DNA of 64,000 nt from an uncultured Roseobacter sp. (GTDB lineage: Bacteria; Pseudomonadota; Alphaproteobacteria; Rhodobacterales; Rhodobacteraceae). Below are positions 18,790 to 29,000 of this stretch, piece after piece (position 1 is the stretch's first letter; each line of letters opens with the position of its first letter). The DNA is taken from contig NZ_CANLKW010000002.1 in the NCBI RefSeq assembly GCF_947491795.1, forward strand, positions 970,390 to 1,034,389, read 5' to 3'. The position numbers and the translations under genes were made by a program. The notes beneath the pieces are model-generated. The model searched no databases and was not told where the DNA came from. It was given only the letters and a program-made list of their open reading frames with translations.

Positions 18790-19146
18790 GGAACGCTCCT
18801 TTTTAACACACCTGAGGGTTGGCCTTAGCAAGCCAGACGGTCAGCTTCTGACTGCGAAGTGTTAAGAATTGGTTTGCAAAGGCCTTGCATACCAGCGGGG
18901 TGTTGGTGCGGGTTAACCTGTGCGCAGGCATTCGGGTTCCGGCAGGGACATCAGGGCGGGTGTGTCACCCTGTCACTTTCAGTCTATGGCTTTGTCGCAG
19001 AATCTGTTGCGTTTTACTGCTAATACGCAGGCCGGCCTGTGCGTGCTCCTGACAGGTTCAGCACTGTCCGTCCGCAAAGCTGCTCGACTCTGTGAGTGGC
19101 CGCTGCGAGTGTTTACACAAAGATCGCAGGCAGGAGAAAAGACTCA
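18790..19146 (+). other. Divergent intergenic region
   Basis: About 357 bases between the divergent chemoreceptor and phosphatase genes. It must hold both promoters, but I see no convincing -35/-10 pair or strong dyad. Confidence 0.4.
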
Positions 19147-19929
19147 ATGTTAAACAGATCAGATGTGGCCGAGCAAATCGCACGAAGCGCAGGAGCGCTC
19201 GCGCTGGACTATTTCCAAAAGCTGAACACGCTCGTGATCGAGGATAAGGGGCCGCAGGATTTCGTTTCAGAGGCTGATAAAGCTGTTGAACTGCACGTCC
19301 GTGCCGGAATTGAGGCCGCATTTCCGGAAGACGGCATTGTGGGCGAAGAACATGCCCCGAAAACTTCCTCTTCAGGCTATACGTGGATCATTGACCCGAT
19401 TGATGGAACGACAAACTTCGTTACAGCAATTCCGGTGTGGTGCGTGGTTATCGCCGTTGTTTGCGACGACAAAGCGCAGATCGGTGTGACCTATGATCCG
19501 ATCCATGATGAGATGTTTGTTGCGACACGTGGTGCCGGTGCAACGCTGAATGGCGAACGATTAGTGTGCAATTCGGATACGGCCATTACCCGCGGCTCCG
19601 TCAGCACCGGGTACTGCAACCGGATCAGTGCAGAAACCACGGTACGCGTTTTGCAGGGGGTAACGAGCCGGGGAGGTGTTTTCCACCGCAATGCGTCTGG
19701 TGCCCTGTCTCTGGCCTATGTGGCAGGAGGTCGGCTGATCGGATACCTTGAAGAACACATGAATGCCTGGGACTGCCTTGCCGGTCAGCTTTTGATCTCG
19801 GAGGCTGGCGGACGCGTCGAAGAGCAAAGTGCGGATGACATGATTGCAAATGGCGGTCGCGTCGTTGCCGGGAGTGCAGGTGTGTTTGATGATCTGATCG
19901 AAATAGCGAATGAAGCTTATGGCGCCTGA
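19147..19929 (+). CDS. Inositol monophosphatase family protein
   Basis: Mg2+-dependent sugar/inositol phosphate phosphatase fold, 260 residues from the ATG at 19147, preceded by CAGGAG. The metal site is complete: Glu67/Glu68 in VGEEH, Asp83 and Asp86 in IIDPIDGTTNF, and the C-terminal WDCLAGQLLISEAGG. Relatives hydrolyse inositol monophosphate, histidinol phosphate, fructose-1,6-bisphosphate or PAP; the sequence does not settle which. It overlaps the convergent ATPase gene by 13 bases. That ATPase belongs to an Afu/Fbp-type operon, a family that includes hexose-phosphate importers, so a sugar phosphate is a reasonable guess. Confidence 0.88.
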   Translation: MLNRSDVAEQIARSAGALALDYFQKLNTLVIEDKGPQDFVSEADKAVELHVRAGIEAAFPEDGIVGEEHAPKTSSSGYTWIIDPIDGTTNFVTAIPVWCVVIAVVCDDKAQIGVTYDPIHDEMFVATRGAGATLNGERLVCNSDTAITRGSVSTGYCNRISAETTVRVLQGVTSRGGVFHRNASGALSLAYVAGGRLIGYLEEHMNAWDCLAGQLLISEAGGRVEEQSADDMIANGGRVVAGSAGVFDDLIEIANEAYGA

Positions 19930-20990
19930 TCCGCGGGCAGCAGCACGGGGCCGATACTGTCCAGCCCCACGGTGATCTGCGCTCCGGCTTCCAAAGGCGT
20001 GTCGACGTCTTCGCTGACGGCAAAAACCTCGCCGAAGCCTGCATCCAGTGTGTATTCCATACGGCTGCCGACATAAGTTGCCTTGGCCAGCGTCATTGGC
20101 ATGCCGGTCCTGGCACCAAGCTTCAGCCGCGTGGGACGGACGGCAAGCGCTGCGGGGCCCGGCCCCAGACCGCGTGCGGGCAGAGAATGGGCAAAATCCC
20201 CGATCCGAATGCTGGCCGTGCCTTCTGACACTTCAAGGATTTCGCAGGGGATAATGTTTGCCTCGCCGATGAAATCCGCAACAAACCGGTCCGCCGGGGC
20301 ATCGTAAAGCTCCCGGGGGCTGCCAATCTGGGCAATGCCGGCATTGCGCATCACGACGATCTCATCCGAAACAGCGAGAGCCTCTTCCTGATCGTGCGTT
20401 ACATAGACGACTGTCAGGCCGAGGTTCTGCTGGATATCACGGATTTCTTCGCGCACCTGCCGCCGCAGCTTTGCATCAAGGTTAGACAGGGGTTCATCAA
20501 AGAGAAGCACCTGAGGTTCCAGCACGAGTGCCCGTGCAACGGCCACTCGCTGTTGTTGACCACCAGACAGCTCTGAAGGCAGCCTGTCGCCGTAGCCTTT
20601 CAGCCCCACCAGATCAAGACCCTGCTGTGCCCGTGCGCGCGTCTCTTCTTTGTCGTAGCCGGAAAAGCCAAGACCATAGGAGACGTTCTCCATCACCGAC
20701 ATGTGGGGAAAGAGCGCATAGCTTTGAAAAACCATCGAGACGTCGCGGTCGGTGGCGGGCAAAAGCGTCACGTCACGATCACCGATATGGATAGACCCAT
20801 GTGTCGCCATTTCGAGCCCGGCAATCATCCGCAGCGTTGTGGTTTTACCGCAGCCCGACGGGCCCAGCAGGGTGACAAGCTTGCCCGCTTCAATCTCCAG
20901 GTTGATATCATCCACAGCCACGACGTCCTTGCCGTAGACTTTTGTCACGTTGCGGAAACTGACGGGGGCGGCTTTGGAATTGATACTCAT
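19917..20990 (-). CDS. ABC transporter ATP-binding protein (AfuC/FbpC family)
   Basis: Cytoplasmic ATPase of 357 residues. Walker A is [13 protein letters not shown] near residue 40, Q-loop VFQSYALFPH near 88, signature [15 protein letters not shown] near 140, and Walker B VLLFDEPLSNLD near 160. A C-terminal regulatory TOBE-like domain of about 110 residues follows. It is the last gene of a three-gene operon (receptor, fused permease, ATPase) with 9-base spacings. Its 3' end overlaps the convergent phosphatase gene. Fe3+, hexose phosphate and 2-aminoethylphosphonate importers share this architecture. Confidence 0.9.
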   Translation of the reverse strand: MSINSKAAPVSFRNVTKVYGKDVVAVDDINLEIEAGKLVTLLGPSGCGKTTTLRMIAGLEMATHGSIHIGDRDVTLLPATDRDVSMVFQSYALFPHMSVMENVSYGLGFSGYDKEETRARAQQGLDLVGLKGYGDRLPSELSGGQQQRVAVARALVLEPQVLLFDEPLSNLDAKLRRQVREEIRDIQQNLGLTVVYVTHDQEEALAVSDEIVVMRNAGIAQIGSPRELYDAPADRFVADFIGEANIIPCEILEVSEGTASIRIGDFAHSLPARGLGPGPAALAVRPTRLKLGARTGMPMTLAKATYVGSRMEYTLDAGFGEVFAVSEDVDTPLEAGAQITVGLDSIGPVLLPADQAP

Positions 20991-20999
20991 GAGGCGTCC

Positions 21000-23213
21000 T
21001 TAAACACTGGAGCGTGACTGGGTCATGCGGCGACCGATTTCGGTACGACCAACGACAAACTGCATCAGCGCGACAACGCTGAGCATCACAAAGATCAGAG
21101 TTGTCGAATAGGCAATGGCGAGACCATAGTCGTTATTCTCGACCCGCCCGATGATGTAGCTGGTCGCCATGTCATATTCGGCACTCACGAGGAAAATCAC
21201 CGCCGAGATCGCCGTCATAGCCCTCACGAAACTGTAGACCAGAGCGGCAAGGATCGCCGGACGCAACAGGGGCAGAATGATCCTGCGAAAGGTCTGCCAT
21301 GAGTTCGCCCCCAGTGTGAGCGAGGACTCGTCAAGCGATTTGTCCAGCTGGGACATGCTTGCAATACCGGCGCGCACACCGACGGGCATGTTGCGAAAGA
21401 TGAAGCTGACAACAAGGATGATACCCGTCCCGGTAATCTCAACCGGTGGTACATTGAATGCGAGGACATAGCTGACACCGATGACCGTGCCTGGAATGGC
21501 AAAGGAAAGCATGGTCCCGAACTCAAACGCATTTTTTCCGGCGAAAGTCTGCCGCGTGAGCAGATAGGCGGTTATCAGGCCCACGATAGCTGTGAGAGGT
21601 GCGGCGATAGCCGCAATTTTCAACGTCGTCCAGAAGCTGTCCCAGGCGGCACCGGACCAGCGGATACCACTGTCCTCGAACCGGAAGGAAAACGCGGTGA
21701 CATAGTGTTTGAATGTCAGCGTGTTGTTCACACCCCAAAGCTCGACAACCGAGCCATAAAAGATCATCGCATAGACAACCATCGTGAAACCCGCCCAGAT
21801 CAGCGCAAGCGCCAGAACGGGCAGGGACAAGGCACGTGGCATATGCGGATGCACACCGCTGTCGCCTTTACCCGAGACGGTGGTGTAGCTTTTCTTTCCA
21901 AGCCAGAAGCGCTGGGCATAGAATGCGCCGAGCGTAAAGCAGAGCAGCACCATGGCCAGCACGGCGGCCTTACCCTGGTCATACTGTGCACCGACGATGG
22001 CAAAAAAGATCTCTGTCGACAGCACGTCAAAGTTACCGCCAAGGACCAGAGGGTTGCCAAAGTCCGCCATGCTTTCAATGAAGCCCAGCAAAAAGGCATT
22101 TGCGAGCCCGGGGCGCATCAGGGGCAGCGAAACGGTTTTGAAGACCTGCCACTTTGATGCCCGCAGGGTCTGTGCCGCCTCTTCCATCGATGGTGAGACA
22201 CCCTCAACAACACCGATCAGGACAAGAAATGCGATGGGCGTAAACGCAAGCGTCTGCGCGATCAGGACACCGGGGAGACCATAAAGCCAGCGGGTCGGCT
22301 GAACGCCGAAAACATCAGAAATGAAAACAGTGACCGACCCGGACAGCCCAAAGAGCAGGATCAGCGCCAGACCAATCACAAAGGGTGGCGTGATGATCGG
22401 CAGCACAGTCAGCGCCCGCAGAGCCCGCTTGTACCGAAAGCCGGAGCGGGTGACGACAAGCGCAAAGATCAGACCCAGCACCGTTGTGATCAGGCCGACC
22501 AGTACGGCGAGAAAAAGCGAATTCCATGCGACGCCGCAGCGCCCGCCAGAGAGACAGCCCAGCCCCCACAGCCTGTCATCAAAAAACTTTGAGGCGAACA
22601 CACCGGCAGAGTATCCACCATCTTCGGTGATGAATGCGGCTGTCAGCATCTTGGCAATGGGGAAGAACACAAAGGCTGTGACGATCACGATCACACCGCC
22701 GATGGCACTGACAACGAAAACATCGCCGTTGATCGCCCCCCGCGCGGCGATACCCTGCGTGAACAAAAACAGGAAAGCAGACGCGCAGATCAGCGCGCCA
22801 TAGCCCATACCGTATTGCCTGTCGCCAAGATCGCCAAAAAGAGCGCGGGCCCAATCAAAGTTCCAGCCGCGGATGCCGATTGCAAAGCCCTGAAGGATCA
22901 GCCAGCCAAAGCCAACGGCACCCGCCAAGATAAGCATCCTGGCATAAACAGGGTCGGATTTACGCCGCCCGAGCGCAAAGAGCGGTAACACAAGGCCCGC
23001 AAAAATTGGCGCCAGCCACAGCTTTTGGCCCTGACCGATCAGAAAGGCCGCCGGGGCGTAGTCCTCGTCAAATGGATATCCGTCGATCAGCCATTCAAAC
23101 GAAAAAAACTCCTCCACCCCGTACCAGGGGAGGAGGAAAAATCCAACCCAGCCCGCAATGATCCAGAAGATCAGAACGGGATGGGTGGTTTGCTCGGTTG
23201 TCAGTGTGCGCAC
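21000..23213 (-). CDS. ABC transporter permease, two fused domains (AfuB/FbpB type)
   Basis: A 737-residue membrane protein with two permease domains in one chain. About five membrane segments precede or form the first unit. The first EAA loop (MEEAAQTLRASKWQVFKTVSLPLMRPG) is near residue 345, and the second (DESSLTLGANSWQTFRRIILPLLRP) near 655. An extended N-terminal half with a periplasmic loop (FASKFFDDRLWGLGC) is typical of the AfuB type. A single gene supplies the whole pore, so no partner permease is needed. It sits 9 bases after the receptor gene. Confidence 0.9.
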   Translation of the reverse strand: MRTLTTEQTTHPVLIFWIIAGWVGFFLLPWYGVEEFFSFEWLIDGYPFDEDYAPAAFLIGQGQKLWLAPIFAGLVLPLFALGRRKSDPVYARMLILAGAVGFGWLILQGFAIGIRGWNFDWARALFGDLGDRQYGMGYGALICASAFLFLFTQGIAARGAINGDVFVVSAIGGVIVIVTAFVFFPIAKMLTAAFITEDGGYSAGVFASKFFDDRLWGLGCLSGGRCGVAWNSLFLAVLVGLITTVLGLIFALVVTRSGFRYKRALRALTVLPIITPPFVIGLALILLFGLSGSVTVFISDVFGVQPTRWLYGLPGVLIAQTLAFTPIAFLVLIGVVEGVSPSMEEAAQTLRASKWQVFKTVSLPLMRPGLANAFLLGFIESMADFGNPLVLGGNFDVLSTEIFFAIVGAQYDQGKAAVLAMVLLCFTLGAFYAQRFWLGKKSYTTVSGKGDSGVHPHMPRALSLPVLALALIWAGFTMVVYAMIFYGSVVELWGVNNTLTFKHYVTAFSFRFEDSGIRWSGAAWDSFWTTLKIAAIAAPLTAIVGLITAYLLTRQTFAGKNAFEFGTMLSFAIPGTVIGVSYVLAFNVPPVEITGTGIILVVSFIFRNMPVGVRAGIASMSQLDKSLDESSLTLGANSWQTFRRIILPLLRPAILAALVYSFVRAMTAISAVIFLVSAEYDMATSYIIGRVENNDYGLAIAYSTTLIFVMLSVVALMQFVVGRTEIGRRMTQSRSSV

Positions 23214-23222
23214 TGCGATGGA

Positions 23223-24248
23223 TTACTGCGGCAGCACCGAAACGTCGTCGTCCCACTTTTTCAAAAGCCGTTTGCGGGTTTCCGAAGAGCCGTAGGTTTT
23301 GAAGTCATAGTCAATCAGCTTGATCGATGACATGTCCGGAGCGCTTGCAGAGGTTTCCGCGTTTTTGTTGGACGGCACCTGAAAGGCGTTGACCTGCAGC
23401 GCGAGGTTCTGTGCATCCGTGCTCAGGGCCCAGTCATAGAACTTTTTGGCTTCGTCCATATTGCGGGCGCCATCGATAATGGACATGGATCCGATTTCGT
23501 AGCCGGTTCCCTCTGAGGGTGCGACCACCTTTACAGGGAAGCCTGAGACAGCCTGCTTGACTGCATCATGCATGAAGACGATGCCGATAGTGTTCTCACC
23601 GCGCCCTGCTGCCTTGATGGGCGCAGATCCGGACTTGGTGTACTGGTTGATGTTGGCGTGCAGCCTCTTCATATAGTCAAAGCCGTCGTCTTCGCCGAAA
23701 AGCTGCATCATCGTTGCAAGCGTGGTATAGGCTGTGCCTGACGAATTCGGGTTTGCCATCTGAACATGGCCTTTGTACTCGGGCTTTGTCAGATCTTCCC
23801 AGGATGTCGGCTCAGGCAGATTGTTCGCGGCCAGCAGATCGGTGTTGTAGCCATACCCGAGCGCACCGGAGTAAATACCGATGGTCTTGTTGCCGGCGCT
23901 TTCTGCCTGGGAAATTGCCCAGTCGTGGAGCTGATCGCGCATGGGCGATACATATTCGGCCGTCAGCCCTTCTTCGGCCGCCTGCAGATGCGGATCACCG
24001 GTTCCTCCCCACCAGACGTCGCCCTTGGGGTTGGCGCTTTCAGCTTTGATCTGGGCAAAGGTTTCGCCCGACGATTTGCGTGTCATGGCCACGTCAATTC
24101 CGGTGGCATCCTGAAAGCTGTTGGCCATCAGCTGACACCAGTCTTCCTGAGCCGAGCAGTAAAATGTGAGCTTGTCAGCCTGTGCCGCGCCGGACGCCGC
24201 CGTAAGTGCGACGGCAGATGCACCAAGCATCATCTTTATTGAAGTCAT
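23223..24248 (-). CDS. ABC transporter solute-binding protein (AfuA/FbpA-like)
   Basis: Periplasmic receptor of 341 residues with a Sec signal peptide (cleavage near GAAQADK, about residue 24) and GGGAGGA upstream of the ATG. The mature start KLTFYCSAQEDWC and the segments GDVWWGGTGDPHLQAAEEGL and MANPNSSGTAYTTLA fit the Fbp/Afu family. The tyrosine pair that binds Fe3+ in classical FbpA is not evident near the C-terminus. Together with the adjoining phosphatase this favours a phosphorylated organic ligand over iron, though this is not proven. Confidence 0.85.
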   Translation of the reverse strand: MTSIKMMLGASAVALTAASGAAQADKLTFYCSAQEDWCQLMANSFQDATGIDVAMTRKSSGETFAQIKAESANPKGDVWWGGTGDPHLQAAEEGLTAEYVSPMRDQLHDWAISQAESAGNKTIGIYSGALGYGYNTDLLAANNLPEPTSWEDLTKPEYKGHVQMANPNSSGTAYTTLATMMQLFGEDDGFDYMKRLHANINQYTKSGSAPIKAAGRGENTIGIVFMHDAVKQAVSGFPVKVVAPSEGTGYEIGSMSIIDGARNMDEAKKFYDWALSTDAQNLALQVNAFQVPSNKNAETSASAPDMSSIKLIDYDFKTYGSSETRKRLLKKWDDDVSVLPQ

Positions 24249-24271
24249 TGAGGTTCCTCCCAGATACCAAT

Positions 24272-24289
24272 TGTAACAGTTTTATTACA
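24272..24289 (-). promoter_or_regulatory. Inverted repeat upstream of the Afu-like operon
   Basis: TGTAA (24272-24276) and TTACA (24285-24289) form a dyad with an 8-base AT-rich spacer, 24 bases before the receptor start. A TACAAT -10-like box lies in the same stretch on the minus strand. It may be an operator, but no regulator is adjacent. Confidence 0.3.
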
Positions 24290-24928
24290 TTTTTATGACA
24301 AGACCTTAGGAATGCACTCTGGCCGTGGCAATTAAAATCGTCGGCCCTCGGGAAATGAGGGCTGGGAGGAAGAACCGCGCGCTGCGAAAGCTGCGGCGGC
24401 ACAGGCAGCGGAATGCCGCAAGGTGATAATTCGACGGCTGGCGGTCAAATCGCTTTGGATCGAGGATCTGCGGTGTTTGTCCGGCGGTTTGCTGGTCTGC
24501 GGCATCCGTTGCAGCCAGGTGGCAGGACAGCGCAAGGCGCCGTGAACTGGTGTCCAGGCATCCGCCTTATCGAGAAGTTTCTGCCCGCGAGGGGAGCTCT
24601 TGTGGCATTCTAAACAGATAAATTTTTGAACCCGACCGTCAGTCCACCTGTCAGCTATGCTTTCTGGCGTGACCGGATCCATGGCGCTCAAGCAAAGCAA
24701 ATCCGGCGCCGTGGAAGTCTTCGCGTCGACAACCGTACCCGCAGCATGGGAAAGAACCGGGAAATACTCTGCCGTTTCGCTTGTCGGATGAAAAAGCCGC
24801 CATGCAAACATTGATTTTGCGCTTTTCGACCCCGGCGTCTGCATGGCGATTTCAAAAAAGAAACCAGTGTAAGTGCAGTACCGGCAGGCACAGATGGCCC
24901 GCCGGTCATAACGCATTGAATATTTGTA
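24290..24928 (-). other. Gene-free stretch
   Basis: About 640 bases between two minus-strand genes. A 194-codon open frame covers much of it but shows no family resemblance, unusual cysteine and arginine content and no ribosome-binding site, so I do not call a gene. No tRNA, terminator or repeat was recognised. Confidence 0.45.
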
Positions 24929-25876
24929 TCAGCGCGTATTCACGATAGGTGGATTTTCGCACCGTCCCAGGCAGTAATGAATGCCCCCTGCTGCGCCCGG
25001 CGGCAGTGTTTCGGGGACTGACGGCAACGGGAACATCATATCGATGCAACCGTCGTGGTCGGTTTCAAAGTAGTCGGCGATGCGTTTGGGTATCCCTGGC
25101 TGGCCCTTGACGTACTTTTTCCAGGCCGGATTGGCCTGCTTGTTTTTCGCATTTGCTTCCCAATACTGTTTGACCTCGATGTTCTTGCCTGCTGCGTACA
25201 GTTTGTAGTTAAAGTTCGCTGCTGTGGTTGCATTCACTTTCAGACCTGTTGCAGCTGCTGCGGCAGGGAAGACATTTGCCGGATCGCTGGTGTTCTTGGT
25301 GTCAACACGCGCTTTTTTCGCTTCGACGTGGAAATACTGGTAGCGGATCCTGTTGTTTGCATTCTTGGATTTGACGATCTCGGTTTCCATGATCACGCAA
25401 AGGCGCAGGTGCCCGGTATTCTTGTCGTAGTGGTAACCTGGCAAAGACTTGTCATGTTCGCAGTATTCGAGGATCTGACCGCGTACCAGCACCTCGCGTT
25501 TGTCGTTTGCGTTCTTTCCGCCCTGCGCCGCTCTGAGCAGCGCACGGCCGGTAATGCCGGATACACCGTTTGAAAGCTTTTTGAGGTTGGCGCGCTCAAT
25601 TCTTTCGGCACATTTTTCGACCGAGTCATTCTTTTTGCACTGACGGCTGTCGAGTGCCATGAGCAGTGTTTGGAACTCCTGATCTGTCAGGTCTCCGACC
25701 GGCTTCGGCGGAGCGTTTCTGTCACTGGAATATCCGCCCACCACAAATTTCTGTTTGGGTAAATCGCCTGTGTCCAGAATCTTGGCGGTTTGCGGATCCT
25801 TCGGACCCTGAGCGCAGGCAGAAAGAACAAAAGCGGCGAAAACAAACATTGCAGCCTTCAAAACGGGCTTGTTCAT
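24929..25876 (-). CDS. Putative lipoprotein of unknown function
   Basis: A 315-residue exported protein that I do not recognise. The N-terminus has a basic start, a hydrophobic core and the lipobox LSAC, so lipidation at Cys21 is expected. TAGGAG lies 6 bases before the ATG. The mature part is rich in lysine and asparagine. It includes a pattern of single cysteines (CKKNDSVEKC, YCEHD, LRLCVIM, a C-terminal HYCLGRC) that could form disulphides. No membrane segment follows the signal. The flanking cyclase gene is on the same strand but 130 bases away, so cotranscription is uncertain. Confidence 0.75.
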   Translation of the reverse strand: MNKPVLKAAMFVFAAFVLSACAQGPKDPQTAKILDTGDLPKQKFVVGGYSSDRNAPPKPVGDLTDQEFQTLLMALDSRQCKKNDSVEKCAERIERANLKKLSNGVSGITGRALLRAAQGGKNANDKREVLVRGQILEYCEHDKSLPGYHYDKNTGHLRLCVIMETEIVKSKNANNRIRYQYFHVEAKKARVDTKNTSDPANVFPAAAAATGLKVNATTAANFNYKLYAAGKNIEVKQYWEANAKNKQANPAWKKYVKGQPGIPKRIADYFETDHDGCIDMMFPLPSVPETLPPGAAGGIHYCLGRCENPPIVNTR

Positions 25877-26007
25877 TTTAGTCTCCTAATACGTTAACTA
25901 TTTGTTAACCTTAGCACAGACCGTCGCTGAAATCGAAACAATTTGTGTATCGCGTTGCCTTGGGAAAATTACGATGCCGGCGCATGCTTACTCCACTACA
26001 GGCAAAT

Positions 26008-29000
26008 TCAGGCGCTCTTTTGTGTTTCGATGGCTTGGGAAACCGCTTCGGTTATGCGGTCGTGAAACCGGATAGCCGAACCCTCAAGCACGCTGCGCGC
26101 TTCACCAATCTGCACGGCGGCCTCTTCGGGCTCCTTCGCATGGAGATAGGCATCCGCCAGGAGCGTGTGAGAAAACGCAATGATCTGACCAGACCCGGTT
26201 GCCACGTATCTTTCCAGCCCTGCGCGCAGGGTTGCGATGCCTTTGTCTGAGGCGCCGCAGCGCGCTTCGGCCCATCCAAGAACAACGCTCGTCCAGGCCT
26301 CCCAGTACAGAAACTCAATCTTCTCACTGATCTTATGTGCCATTCGGGCGAAAACACGTGACTGCACCGGGTTGTCCAGAACGCAATAGATCGTTGCAAT
26401 AATGCTCAGCGCATAGCAGCGCGTGAACTCACTGGTCTGCGCTTCTGCTTTTGCCACGGCCTCTTCGAGTTCGTCGGCAATTTTTGCACTGTCTCCATGC
26501 TTCAGCGCGCCAGCCCAGCACCGCATCACGATGTCTATGGTTTCCGGGTCTGCCGAATAGTATCGGTTTATTTCGCCAAGGTCGGATTTGGACCGCCAGA
26601 GCAGCGCCTTGTCAAAATGAATAATGGCGCGGTCAAATTCCCCGAGCAAAAGCGATGCCATCCCGCTGCTGTGCTCGCTCAGGGTCAGCCACGCCGGATC
26701 TGCATCGGAACCCACGAGTTCTTCGGTGCGCTTGCAATATTCCCAAGCCACGTCAGGTCGCCCGGCAATCAGATATTCGCCGACCAGATGATGCAGATTG
26801 GAGAAAGCGAGGGCAGTTTCCCCGGACTTTTCGTTCAGCGCGATCAGCTTTTCCAGGTTCGTCGCAATATCCGGTGATCCCCACCCGCGCATTTCAAGAG
26901 CAACAGCGAGGTTCTGACGAAGTTCGATCTCTGTCCGGTCTGAGTTTTCGTCACCGGCGACATGATCATTGGCATCCAGTGCAGCGGTCAGGTGTGCGAT
27001 AGCTTCCCGGCTCGCATAGTTGCTTATGCACAGCGTGCCGGCTTCCTGCCATTTGTCACGCGCCGCGGTGAACTGTCCGGCTTTCTGGTAGTGCATTGCC
27101 AGAATTTCGGGGTGCCGGCCACAAAGCCGGGGAAACCCCCGAACAAGGGTTTCAGCAATCCGCTGATGAAGCTGTCTCGCACGTTGTGGAAGGATGGCAT
27201 CATAGGCTACCTCGCTGATCAGCGCATGCCGGAATGAAAATGTATTTTCCGCCCATTGGTTCTGCTGAACCAGTATCTGTGCCTGGACGAGGCTGTCCAA
27301 CTCTGTTTGAATTTCGGGTTCAGGCCGGTCCGAAACAGCGGCCACGAGCCGGGTGGTGAAATTGCGCCCCAGCGCGGCGCAGATGGAAATGGTGTCGGGC
27401 GTAACGTCAAGATGGTCCAGCCGCACCCGCAGGAGATCTTTGAGGTTTGAGGGAAATAGGGCCTCGTGTTCTGCATCGCCGATATTCCAGTCATCGCTGG
27501 CGGCACTCGACAGCATGCTGGCCATCTCTTCAATAAACAGGGGGATACCTTCAGACCGGCGCACAATGATTTTTGACAAGCCATTCAGCGCAATCTCACT
27601 GGTGTTGAGGGTTGAAAGGAGTGCTTTGGACTCGCGTGGGCCGAGACCCGGCAGCGAAAGCGTCGTGACCTTTGCTCGCATGGACCAGCGCGGGACATAT
27701 TCGGGCCGGTACGTGCCCAGAAGCATGACCTTTCTTTCCCCCAGCCGGTCAATCAGGATATTCAACAGTTCCTCAGAAGAGGGATCAATCCAGTGAAGAT
27801 CCTCAAACAGCAGAAAAACCGGCTGTTCGTCAGACAGGTTTTCCGCAAAGTGGATCAGCGTTTCGATGATCCGCCCTTTGAATTCTTCAGGCGCAACTGT
27901 CTCCTGCTGTCCGGATGCGCCGTCGCCGAGAAAGGCGGTCAATATCCCCAGGGTCCCAGAGGAATTACCAAAATTCTCCGTTACAAAGTCTTCGAGTTTT
28001 TGTGCGCGATCTTGCGAAGTATCGTTGTCTGTCAGGCCGATGGCATAGTTCAGGTGCGTCTTTATGGGGTAAAACGAGCTGTTCTGATGATAGGGAGAAC
28101 ACTGAAAAACAAGGCGGGTACCGTCAGGGGAGACAAGTTGACGATACACTTCCTCGGCGAGGCGTGATTTTCCCAGACCGGCTTCACCCGACAGAAAAAC
28201 GGCCTGTCCCTCGCCACGCAGGACAGCGTCCCATCGTCCGCGCAACAGGTTGAATTCGTCATCGCGCCCGATGAGCGGTGTGAGTGCGCTGGTTCTTCTT
28301 TTGTCAAACCTCAGTTCTGTATTTTCTGACCCCTCGACACGCCAGACTCCAAGGGGGTCCGAAAAGCCTTTAAGTTGCTTTTCGCCAATTGATGTGCATC
28401 TGAAGTTACTGCCCAAAAGTCTGCGGGTACGTTCGGAAATCATAATCTGGCCAGGCTCAGCCAGGCTTTGGAGGCGTGCAGCAAGGTTGGGGATATTGCC
28501 GAGGGCGAAACTGTCGGCCTGTTTAGAGCTGTGCATCAGGTCTTCGATCAGTACGTCACCCGTGGCGATACCGACACGCACCGACAGCCGGGTGTCCGGC
28601 TCAACAGATATAGCACCGACGTCTTTGATAATGGCCTGGGCCGTCAGCACGGACCGCTCTGCATCGTCTTCATTTGCAAGCGGGAAACCAAAATAGGCGA
28701 CAACTCCGTCGCCGATAAACTGTGCAAAGTAACCAAAGTTGTCGCGGATCGCCCGGATATTGCAATTCTGGTAAGCCTTGAGCGCGTCGCGGTATTTCTC
28801 GATGCCCATATCCTGAACAAGTCCGGTCGAATTGACCAGGTCGACAAACATTATGGTCATTTGCCGAAGCTCGCCGATGGACCGTCCAGCGCGGGCAGGA
28901 TCACCGCCAAATTCTGCGCTGGCCTCTTCAAAGCCCGTGGGATAAACCGCAGACGCTTCGTTTCCAGTGGCTCGAATGGCACTCAGCAAACGCTTGCGAT

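Noticed and set aside
24332..24916. 194-codon minus-strand frame
   Set aside because: No recognisable domain, odd Arg/Cys/Ser-rich composition and no translation signal.
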